This document shows, in pieces, positions 24,077 to 30,062 of a DNA stretch of 30,062 nt; within the stretch, counting starts at the first letter, position 1; the number at the start of each line of letters is the position of its first letter. The translations under genes were made by a program, and so were the position numbers. This stretch comes from Bacteroidota bacterium (lineage in GTDB: Bacteria; Bacteroidota; Bacteroidia; Chitinophagales; Chitinophagaceae): contig JAEWAC010000423.1 in NCBI GenBank assembly GCA_023391895.1, positions 1 through 30,062 on the forward strand, given 5' to 3'. The notes beneath the pieces are model-generated. The model was not told the DNA's origin and ran no database searches. It saw nothing but the letters and a program-made list of their open reading frames with translations.

Positions 24077-25045
24077 ATGAAGGTTTCAAACGTAGCAGGT
24101 GCATTGTGCTTTGCCTTAGTGCTGGGTGCTTGCAACAATGTGGATTTTAAAAAAACAAAAGGTGGTATGCCTTACAAACTGTATGCCAGCAAAAGCGGTA
24201 CGGAAATAGAACCGGGCAACTTTGTAAAAGTTCACCTGCTTCAAAAAATTCAGGACAGTGTTACCTACAACACCAATACCGACAGCACCATGCCGTTGTA
24301 TCTGCCGGTATCGCCAGCCGGGTCGCCCTATGATTTTACGGAAATCCTGCCTTCGTTAAAACAAGGGGATAGCCTGTATACGGTACAGCTCATGGATACC
24401 TTTATTGCCCGCAACCCGCAAATGATTCCGCCCCAATTTAAAAAAGGCGATAAAATAGAAACCAGCATTAAAATCCTGCAGGTGTTCAAATCGCAGGACG
24501 AAGTGCAAAAAGATGAAGCCAAAGAAAGAAACATGGCTTTTGACCGCGATAAAAATGTGCAGGAACAGTTGCAAAAAGACCTGACTTCTTTAAACAACTA
24601 CCTGTCTCAAAACAATATTCAGGCGCAGAAAACCGGTAAAGGTACCCATGTACAGATACTGCAGCCTGGCAGCGGCCAGCAGGCTGAAGAAGGTAAATAT
24701 GTAAGCCTGAAGTACAAAGGCACCACCTTTGAAGGAAAAGTGTTTGATACCAATATGGATGCTTCAAAGGGCCATACTGAGCCGCTGGTGTTCCAGGTAG
24801 GTGCTCCGGGCATGATCCGTGGCTTCGACGAAGGCGTACGCCTCCTGAAAGAAGGTGCTAAGGCCCGGATCTTTATTCCTTCCGTATTGGCATACGGACC
24901 GCAGTCTCCGTCACCGGAAATCAAACCTTTTGAAAACCTCATATTCGATATTGAAGTTCTGAAGGTGAGCGACCAGCCGCTGCAGCAGCAAATGGGACCA
25001 CAGGCCAGTGCAGCGGATACTTCGCACGCCGGTCATGGTCATTAA
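24077..25045 (+). CDS. FKBP-type peptidyl-prolyl isomerase lipoprotein
   Basis: 322 residues. A lipoprotein signal peptide ends in the lipobox LGAC with the acylated Cys at residue 19, so it is anchored to a membrane facing the periplasm. Two FKBP-like regions follow: a degenerate one at about 40-150 (PGNFVKVHLLQKIQDSV, FKKGDKIETSIKILQVF) and a canonical one at about 195-300 (GKYVSLKYKGTTFEGKVFDT, GMIRGFDEGVRLLKEGAKAR, IPSVLAYGPQ, ENLIFDIEVLKV). A Lys/Glu-rich helix links them. The tail ends in a His-rich TSHAGHGH. The second domain should catalyse proline isomerisation in secreted proteins; the first probably only binds. A terminator follows 31 nt after the stop. Confidence 0.92.
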   Translation: MKVSNVAGALCFALVLGACNNVDFKKTKGGMPYKLYASKSGTEIEPGNFVKVHLLQKIQDSVTYNTNTDSTMPLYLPVSPAGSPYDFTEILPSLKQGDSLYTVQLMDTFIARNPQMIPPQFKKGDKIETSIKILQVFKSQDEVQKDEAKERNMAFDRDKNVQEQLQKDLTSLNNYLSQNNIQAQKTGKGTHVQILQPGSGQQAEEGKYVSLKYKGTTFEGKVFDTNMDASKGHTEPLVFQVGAPGMIRGFDEGVRLLKEGAKARIFIPSVLAYGPQSPSPEIKPFENLIFDIEVLKVSDQPLQQQMGPQASAADTSHAGHGH

Positions 25046-25076
25046 TAATTTTAATTGATAAAATTTTCCGAACTTT

Positions 25077-25111
25077 ACAACTCATCGTACTTATGATGAG
25101 TTGTTTTTTTT
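25077..25111 (+). terminator. Intrinsic terminator of the FKBP gene
   Basis: A 10-bp stem ACAACTCATC (25077-25086) pairs with GATGAGTTGT (25095-25104) around an 8-nt loop, followed by a T run. Confidence 0.85.
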
Positions 25112-25279
25112 GCGCCAAACGTGATGAAGGCTCCGTTTTTAGTCCAACTTCCAGAACCGGTCCGAAGCCTGCGAAACCTTCCCCTTCCGTACTCCATCTG
25201 ATGCCGCATCCGCATCATTGTCCTTTTGAAAAAGCCAATTACCCATCTAGCTTATAGAAGAATATGGATCTCGTGTATT

Positions 25280-25313
25280 AAAAGCAGTTTCTATCCGGAC
25301 TGCTTTTTTATTT
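25280..25313. terminator. Hairpin at the folP 3' end, possibly bidirectional
   Basis: A 9-bp stem AAAAGCAGT (25280-25288) pairs with ACTGCTTTT (25299-25307) around a 10-nt loop. It directly follows the folP stop on the minus strand, where the tail is only TTTTAAT. On the plus strand the tail is the stronger TTTTTTATTTTT, yet no plus-strand gene lies between this and the FKBP terminator. Confidence 0.65.
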
Positions 25314-26135
25314 TTGATAGGCTTCCAGCAATCGTATGGCCTGAACCGCTTCTTTTACGTCGTGCACCCGCAAAATGGATGCGCCGTTCAGCAGGCTGAG
25401 GGTGTTTAAAACCGTGGTGCCGTTCAATGCTTCCGCTGCTGTAACGTTCAGTGTTTTGTAGATGGTGCCCTTTCGTGAAAGACCTATAAGCAGGGGCTTG
25501 TGCAGTTGTTGAAAATAGGGCAGGTGCCGGAGCAACTGAAAGTTGTGTGCAATGGTTTTGCCAAAACCAAAGCCGGGATCCAACACCACATCATAGATGC
25601 CTAAGGCATAAAGCTCCTTTAATTTAAAGTTTAAAAAATCAAACACCTCGGTTACTACATTGTTGTACTGAGGGTTGCTTTGCATGGTTTGCGGGTCACC
25701 CTGCATATGCATCAACACATAAGGTACTTTAAGGGCTGCTACCACGGGCAACAAGTCGGGGTCGATGGTTCCGGCACTGACATCATTGACCAGGGAGGCG
25801 CCGGCCTCCACCGTTAACTGCGCCACTTTAGCATAAAAAGTATCAATAGAAATAAACACTTCCGGAAACCGCCGGGCAATAGCTTCTACTGCCGGTAGTA
25901 CCCTGCGAATCTCTTCCTCCAACGGTACCCGCTGGCTGCCGGGCCGGGTGCTTTGCCCGCCAATGTCAATCATGGCCGCACCGTCCTGCAACATTTGTTC
26001 TACCTTCCATAACACTTCATCTACTGCCTGCTTACGGCTTTCGGTAAAAAACGAATCCGGTGTGGTATTCACAATGCCCATGACCACAGGCTGGGATAAG
26101 GTATGGATACGACCTTTGCAATTCAACAAAAACAT
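25308..26135 (-). CDS. folP: Dihydropteroate synthase
   Basis: Joins p-aminobenzoate to the pterin pyrophosphate to give dihydropteroate in folate synthesis; the target of sulfonamides. 275 residues forming the TIM barrel, with the signatures MGIVNTTPDSF (19-29), IDIGGQSTRPGS (56-67), VNDVSAG (116-122), DPGFGFGKT (186-194), GLSRKG (218-223) and RVHDV (256-260). The start MFLLNCKGRIHTLSQPVVMG looks like other Bacteroidota FolP N-termini. It is divergent from the DUF1599 gene with only 56 nt between starts. I recall folP beside DUF1599 and a BT_3928-like protein in many Bacteroidota, which this arrangement repeats. Confidence 0.96.
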   Translation of the reverse strand: MFLLNCKGRIHTLSQPVVMGIVNTTPDSFFTESRKQAVDEVLWKVEQMLQDGAAMIDIGGQSTRPGSQRVPLEEEIRRVLPAVEAIARRFPEVFISIDTFYAKVAQLTVEAGASLVNDVSAGTIDPDLLPVVAALKVPYVLMHMQGDPQTMQSNPQYNNVVTEVFDFLNFKLKELYALGIYDVVLDPGFGFGKTIAHNFQLLRHLPYFQQLHKPLLIGLSRKGTIYKTLNVTAAEALNGTTVLNTLSLLNGASILRVHDVKEAVQAIRLLEAYQK

Positions 26136-26149
26136 TTGCGGTTCTTTGC

Positions 26150-26157
26150 TACTTTTG
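26150..26157 (+). promoter_or_regulatory. -7 box for the DUF1599 gene
   Basis: TACTTTTG, an exact TAnnTTTG match 34 nt before the ATG. No TTTG at the -33 position. Confidence 0.45.
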
Positions 26158-26191
26158 AAGCTAATGTAGATAATAATCTTATTCAGTAAAT

Positions 26192-26743
26192 ATGAGTGCC
26201 AAAGATACCGTCCAGCAGTACGATCATGTTATTCAGCAATGCCAAAAAATATTTGAAGCCAAAACAAAAGATTATGGTACCGCCTGGCGGGTATTAAGAA
26301 CCATTTCTGTAGTAGACCAGATTTATATCAAAGCCTTGCGCATTCGCACCATACAGGAAAAAAAGCAACAAAAGGTAGAAGACAATATAGCCGGTGAGTT
26401 TATCGGCATCATCAACTACGCCATTATCGGCAACATTCAATTGTTACTGCCGGCCGATGCGCCCGAAGAACTGCCGGTGGAGGACGCCCTTCATTTTTAT
26501 AACGAGCAGTCCGAAGCTGCTAAGCGTTTGATGCTAGACAAAAACCACGACTATGGCGAAGCCTGGCGCAACATGAGCCAGGAAAGCTTTGTAGACCTCA
26601 TACTGATGAAACTGCAGCGCATCCGCCAGATTATCAGCAACGATGGCAAAACCCTGATCAGCGAAGGCATCGACGCCAACTTTTTTGATATTCTGAATTA
26701 TGCCGTTTTTGCCCTTATCTTGATGAACGAAAGGGAACCTTAA
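26192..26743 (+). CDS. DUF1599 protein with two internal repeats
   Basis: 183 residues, made of two related halves. Half one, about 20-85, reads KTKDYGTAWRVLRTISVVDQ and then ALRIRTIQEKK, FIGIINYAIIG. Half two, about 113-180, reads KNHDYGEAWRNMSQESFVDL and then KLQRIRQIISN, FFDILNYAVFA. The shared D-Y-G-x-A-W-R, R-I-R and I-x-N-Y-A positions suggest duplication of an all-alpha unit. The family is widespread in Bacteroidota and phages; the domain has been linked to nucleotide modification, but no biochemistry is known to me. It lies 10 nt before the DoxX-like gene, in a probable operon, and next to folP. Confidence 0.85.
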   Translation: MSAKDTVQQYDHVIQQCQKIFEAKTKDYGTAWRVLRTISVVDQIYIKALRIRTIQEKKQQKVEDNIAGEFIGIINYAIIGNIQLLLPADAPEELPVEDALHFYNEQSEAAKRLMLDKNHDYGEAWRNMSQESFVDLILMKLQRIRQIISNDGKTLISEGIDANFFDILNYAVFALILMNEREP

Positions 26744-26753
26744 TTTTATAGAT

Positions 26754-27929
26754 ATGAACATAGCGGTACAGGCCATCCGAATCCTGGTTGGCGTATTATT
26801 CATTTTGTCCGGGTTGGTAAAAGCCAACGACCCGCTGGGCCTGACTTATAAAATGCAGGAGTTTTTTGAGGTATGGAACGGCGACCTGGCTGCATCCGGC
26901 TTCTTTTTGAAAGACGCCCTCATCAGCTTTTTTCATTTTCTGCATGCTCACTCCCTGGCCCTGTCTGTACTGATGATTGCACTGGAAATTATGGCAGGAG
27001 TGGCCTTGCTGATCGGGTGGCAGAAAAAAGCGGTACTGACGCTATTGCTGGCCCTGATTATATTTTTTACTTTTCTTACCGGCTATGCTTATGCTTCGGG
27101 CAAATTCAAAAACTGCGGCTGCTTTGGTGATTGTTTGCCCATTACCCCGCTGGCTTCTTTTTTAAAAGATGTGGCTTTGCTGCTGGCTATTCTGTTCCTG
27201 TTTTTTGCCCGCCAGTACATTCGGCCGCTGGCCAGCCGAAAAATGCAGTGGAGCGTGCTGACAGTTTCTTTGCTTTTCAGTTTTGGCTTTCAGTGGTATG
27301 TGCTCAACTATTTGCCGGTGGTGGATTGCCTGCCTTTTAAACAGGGTGCCAATATTGCAGAAGGCATGAAGATTCCACCCACTGCAGTGCCAGATAGTTT
27401 TGCCATTCGCTTTGTATATCAGAAAGAAGGAAAGCAATATGAATTTTCGCCGGAAGGCTTGCCGGCCGACCTGGACACCTACCAGTTTGTGGAGCGCCAG
27501 GATAAACTGGTGCGGAAGGGCAATGCCGAACCGGCCATCAAAGGATTTGCCTTGTCGGGGCCCAGCAATGAGGATTCTACCCAGGTGGTGCTGACACAAC
27601 CCTATGCGGTGCTGTATTTTCACGAAGGCAAAGGTGCCATTTCCGAAAGCGACAAGGCCAATTTTCAAGCGGTGTATCAACAGGCTTTTCAACAGTGTCA
27701 GATTCCTGTTTATGTGATTACGACGGCGCTGGAAAATGCCATCCAGCAATTTGATGCTTCCACACTACCCGGTGCCGCTTTTTTTAAAGTAGATTATACC
27801 GCCTTTCGTACTGCAGCCCGTACCAATCCCTGCATCTACCTGCTGCAGCAGGGGACGGTGGTGGATAAGTGGAGCGGAAAAGAAAGCGGTGAGGCCATTG
27901 CCTCCATCAAAGCCATTGCAAAACCCTAA
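26754..27929 (+). CDS. BT_3928-type DoxX-like membrane protein
   Basis: 391 residues. The N-terminal half (about 1-190) has four or five membrane helices and begins like the DoxX/MauE group (IRILVGVLFILSGLVKANDP). A cysteine cluster lies between helices (FKNCGCFGDCLPITPLASFL) and another cysteine in the later VVDCLPFK. The C-terminal half (about 195-391) is a soluble, probably periplasmic domain of thioredoxin-like outline but without a CxxC. MauE/DoxX relatives act in membrane redox or disulfide chemistry, so a redox role is a reasonable inference. The gene sits 10 nt after DUF1599 and 30 nt before the OppB-like permease, in one likely transcript. Confidence 0.82.
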   Translation: MNIAVQAIRILVGVLFILSGLVKANDPLGLTYKMQEFFEVWNGDLAASGFFLKDALISFFHFLHAHSLALSVLMIALEIMAGVALLIGWQKKAVLTLLLALIIFFTFLTGYAYASGKFKNCGCFGDCLPITPLASFLKDVALLLAILFLFFARQYIRPLASRKMQWSVLTVSLLFSFGFQWYVLNYLPVVDCLPFKQGANIAEGMKIPPTAVPDSFAIRFVYQKEGKQYEFSPEGLPADLDTYQFVERQDKLVRKGNAEPAIKGFALSGPSNEDSTQVVLTQPYAVLYFHEGKGAISESDKANFQAVYQQAFQQCQIPVYVITTALENAIQQFDASTLPGAAFFKVDYTAFRTAARTNPCIYLLQQGTVVDKWSGKESGEAIASIKAIAKP

Positions 27930-27959
27930 ACTATTGATACTGACAAACCTACCTGATCC

Positions 27960-29009
27960 ATGCTGAAATTTATCCTTAAAAAAGTACTTTATGGCATTTT
28001 GGTTTTAATAGGCGTGGTGGTACTGGTGTTTGTTCTTTTCCAGGGCTTTGGCGATCCTTCGCGGCTGGTGATGGGGCAAACCGGCGATGTGCGAACGCAG
28101 GAAAATATCCGCCGGGAGCTGTACCTCGACCAGCCCAAATGGAAGCAGTTTCTTTTTTACCTGAACGATGTTTCGCCCATTGGTTTTCACACGACCGAAG
28201 AAATCCAGCAAAAAGAACTGAAAGGCTTTTTTATCGGCGGCGATACAAAACTGGGGTTGAAGCTGCCGTACCTGCGCAAATCTTATCAAACCAAAAAATC
28301 GGTCAGCAGCGTACTGATAGAGGCGCTGCCGGGCACATTATTACTGGCTTTTGCTGCCATGCTGATTGCTGTGGCCATTGGCATACCGCTGGGTGTGCTG
28401 GCGGCCGTCAGGCAAAATACCTGGATGGATACCTCGGCTGTTTTTTCCAGCATTATCGGCATATCAGCGCCTTCCTTTTTCATGGGTATTATTATTGCCT
28501 ATGTATTTGGTTTTGTGCTCAGTGACTGGACCGGCCTTAACATTACCGGCAGCTGGTTTGACATGGATGCCGTGACCGGCCAAAAACGATTATCGCTTCA
28601 AAACCTCATACTGCCTGCCATTACCCTGGGCATCCGGCCTTTGGCCATTATTACCCAACTCACCCGCAGCTCCATGCTGGATGTGCTGGACCAGGACTAC
28701 ATCCGCACGGCTTATGCCAAGGGGCTAAGCAAAAAGGTGGTGATCTGGAAGCATGCGCTGCGCAATGCCCTGAACCCCGTCATTACGGCCATTACCGGCT
28801 GGTTTGCCGAGCTGCTGGCAGGTGCCTTTTTTGTAGAGTACATCTTTGGCTGGAAAGGCATTGGGAAAGTAACGGTGGATGCACTGGAAAAGCTTGATTT
28901 TCCGGTAGTAATGGGGTCTGTTTTAATTGCTGCTACCTTCTTTATTCTGATCAATATACTGGCCGACATCCTGTACGGTATTGTGGACCCCCGGGTACGC
29001 ATCCGGTAA
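27960..29009 (+). CDS. OppB/DppB-type ABC transporter permease
   Basis: 349 residues. An N-terminal membrane helix (YGILVLIGVVVLVFVLFQGF) is followed by a periplasmic stretch of about 90 residues and then five further helices. The EAA loop that contacts the ATPase is clear: DYIRTAYAKGLSKKVVIWKH, followed by ALRNALNPVIT, and the end is the typical ILYGIVDPRVRI. Family members import di- or oligopeptides or nickel together with an OppC-type partner, two ATPases and a binding protein. None of these is next to it: the following gene is a CBS protein. The periplasmic insert (residues about 65-105) seems longer than in enteric DppB, as I recall is common in Bacteroidota. Confidence 0.9.
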   Translation: MLKFILKKVLYGILVLIGVVVLVFVLFQGFGDPSRLVMGQTGDVRTQENIRRELYLDQPKWKQFLFYLNDVSPIGFHTTEEIQQKELKGFFIGGDTKLGLKLPYLRKSYQTKKSVSSVLIEALPGTLLLAFAAMLIAVAIGIPLGVLAAVRQNTWMDTSAVFSSIIGISAPSFFMGIIIAYVFGFVLSDWTGLNITGSWFDMDAVTGQKRLSLQNLILPAITLGIRPLAIITQLTRSSMLDVLDQDYIRTAYAKGLSKKVVIWKHALRNALNPVITAITGWFAELLAGAFFVEYIFGWKGIGKVTVDALEKLDFPVVMGSVLIAATFFILINILADILYGIVDPRVRIR

Positions 29010-29124
29010 ACATGACAAACTTCAGGTACATTTTATAAGCCCGGCATGACAAGGGTAGGAAAAATGCTGTAAATTTATAATGCTTTAAAGCCGTCAGCCC
29101 TATTTTTTATTAACCCTTAAATGA

Positions 29125-29577
29125 ATGGCTATGGAAAAAATTGCTGATGTATTGCGCCGCAAGTTTCCCCAGTTCAACACGATAAAAGCGGAAAGAAGCA
29201 TAAGCGATGCTTTGTATCAAATGAGCTGCGAAAATGTAGACTACCTGATCGTGCAGGATGAGAACGAACGGTTCATGGGGATTTTAACCGAACATGATAT
29301 TGCCAGTAAAGTGCTTACCGTCACCAAAGACCTGGATAATGTTATAGTACTGGAATTTTTAACAAGAACATTACCGGTTGCCACTATTGATGATTCGCTG
29401 GAGTATGCCTTGCAGTTACTGGAAAACCACAACATGAAATTTTTGGCGGTGTATGATCAGTTTACGTTTAAGGGCGTTTTAAGTGCGCAGGACCTGATCA
29501 AGCAGGCGCTTTCCAGGCGGCAAAACCTGTTTGCCGACTTGCAAAAGCATCACCAGGGTTATCCCTGGACTTACTGA
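29125..29577 (+). CDS. CBS-domain pair protein
   Basis: 150 residues consisting of two CBS domains. The first, about 5-65, contains NVDYLIVQDENERFMGILTE with HDIASKVL; the second, about 75-135, contains NMKFLAVYDQFTFKGVLSAQ with DLIKQAL. CBS pairs bind adenine nucleotides or related ligands and regulate partner proteins; as a stand-alone protein the target is unknown. ATG 29125 is used; ATG 29131 in the same frame is almost equally good, while ATG 29121 is out of frame. The last 7 nt overlap the end of the convergent DUF721 gene. Confidence 0.85.
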   Translation: MAMEKIADVLRRKFPQFNTIKAERSISDALYQMSCENVDYLIVQDENERFMGILTEHDIASKVLTVTKDLDNVIVLEFLTRTLPVATIDDSLEYALQLLENHNMKFLAVYDQFTFKGVLSAQDLIKQALSRRQNLFADLQKHHQGYPWTY

Positions 29578-29852
29578 ATGACCACTTCCTGTATTTCATT
29601 GCTACCTAAAGCTTCGTTTACGCGAAGCTTTATTTTTTCCTTCTGGTAAAGCAACTCCTGTTTCAGCGGCCCCACGCTGGTGGTGATGTATAAGGTTTTG
29701 TTGATGATTTTGATGTTTTCGGTATACTTCGCAATGGTTTTACCCATTACTTTTTCCCAAACGGTTTCTATCTGCATCGCCTGAATATCGCCTTTAATGC
29801 GGCTTTGATTCAGGAACTGTTTAATCGCATCACCTAAAGAATACTGACCCAT
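29571..29852 (-). CDS. DUF721 (DciA-like) protein
   Basis: 93 residues: YSLGDAIKQFLNQSRIKGDI, then VWEKVMGKTIAKYTENIKII and LYITTSVGPLKQELLYQKEK. This is the compact DUF721 pattern, with the W-x-x-V-x-G motif and the C-terminal KIKLRVNEALG. DciA, the DUF721 loader of the replicative helicase, has this domain; the short Bacteroidota form may do the same but this is inference. In many Bacteroidota it follows recF, and here a probable recF end lies 135 nt upstream. The last 7 nt overlap the convergent CBS gene, with the two stop codons in opposite strands. Confidence 0.85.
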   Translation of the reverse strand: MGQYSLGDAIKQFLNQSRIKGDIQAMQIETVWEKVMGKTIAKYTENIKIINKTLYITTSVGPLKQELLYQKEKIKLRVNEALGSNEIQEVVIQ

Positions 29853-29987
29853 GGGCCAAAGATAGTTTATAGTCTATAGTTTTCAGTCTTTAGTCTATAG
29901 TCTATAGTCTATAGTTAGTAAAATACTTTATTGGTGGAACCATTTTCTAACAGAAGGAAAAGTTGACTGAAAACTGAAGACTAAAAA
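29853..29987. repeat. Repeat island E: facing heptad tracts
   Basis: Seven consecutive heptads of the type TAGTCTA or CAGTCTT, all in the same phase, fill 29863-29911. A second tract of five heptads, inverted, fills 29963-29997 and runs into the probable recF. The two can pair over about 35 nt with mismatches. Between them is a non-repetitive 50-nt stretch. Confidence 0.8.
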
Positions 29988-30062
29988 CTATAGACTAATT
30001 AGCTGAAAAGTCGGGTCCAGTTTTTTTAGTTGGTTTTCCAGCCTTTCACAACTGGTATCGGT
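29988..30062 (-). CDS. recF: Probable RecF, C-terminal end only
   Basis: 24 codons and a TAG stop run in from the right edge. The peptide starts TDTSCERLENQLKKLDPTF and ends QLISL. The ITDT-like start, the charged helix and the FQLI ending resemble the C-terminus of Bacteroidota RecF, the ATPase that binds gapped DNA and loads RecR/RecA. The neighbouring DUF721 gene, which I recall as usually following recF, supports this. The fragment is too short for certainty. The final three codons and stop are made of the TAGTCTA heptad repeat. Confidence 0.5.
   Translation of the reverse strand, partial: TDTSCERLENQLKKLDPTFQLISL

Overview
The window is ordinary-looking chromosomal DNA of a Bacteroidota bacterium, most likely of the Chitinophagaceae. 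Four things point there. The -7 promoter boxes have the TAnnTTTG form, and one is a full TTTG-N19-TAnnTTTG promoter. There are no strong Shine-Dalgarno sites. The protein families are typical of the group: a carboxypeptidase-regulatory-like/outer-membrane beta-barrel receptor, DUF4403, DUF6089, a BT_3928-type DoxX protein next to folP and DUF1599, and MalQ with tandem CBM20 domains. The intergenic regions are full of short word-like repeats. No rRNA, tRNA, CRISPR array, insertion sequence, prophage or defence locus was recognised. The taxonomy is an inference from family recall, not from a search.

Layout, left to right. A partial TonB-dependent-receptor-like protein (minus) runs off the left edge and is divergent from glgB (glycogen branching enzyme). 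A secreted TPR protein follows with a clear promoter and terminator. After a repeat-rich gap come argS (minus) and a divergent GtrA-like membrane protein. A second repeat island precedes a DUF4403 protein (minus), divergent from dnaK. A third island holds a 51-codon membrane-protein gene that is easily missed (minus). Next is malQ with a dipeptide epimerase 9 nt downstream, then a DUF6089 outer-membrane protein, a UbiD-family decarboxylase and a TraB/GumN-like protein. A fourth island separates these from ndk (minus), which is divergent from a DHH phosphoesterase and an FKBP lipoprotein. The last block is folP (minus), DUF1599, a DoxX-like protein, an OppB-type permease, a CBS-pair protein, a DUF721 protein (minus) and the last 24 codons of a probable recF (minus).

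Functionally this is mainly housekeeping: translation (argS), folding (dnaK, FKBP), nucleotide and folate metabolism (ndk, folP, DHH phosphatase/nanoRNase), cell-wall peptide recycling (epimerase), quinone-type decarboxylation (UbiD) and replication-associated genes (recF, DUF721). glgB and malQ together indicate glycogen/maltodextrin metabolism.

I found no new multi-gene system. The most notable signal is non-coding. Five gaps carry a mosaic of interspersed repeats: an 88-nt composite element in two clear copies and one diverged copy, a roughly 20-nt word in about a dozen copies, several tracts with strict 7-nt periodicity, and a motif beginning CCGCGGATTA (or CCTCGGATTA) that starts right after the stop codons of three genes and precedes their terminators. 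One heptad tract contains the stop codon of the probable recF.
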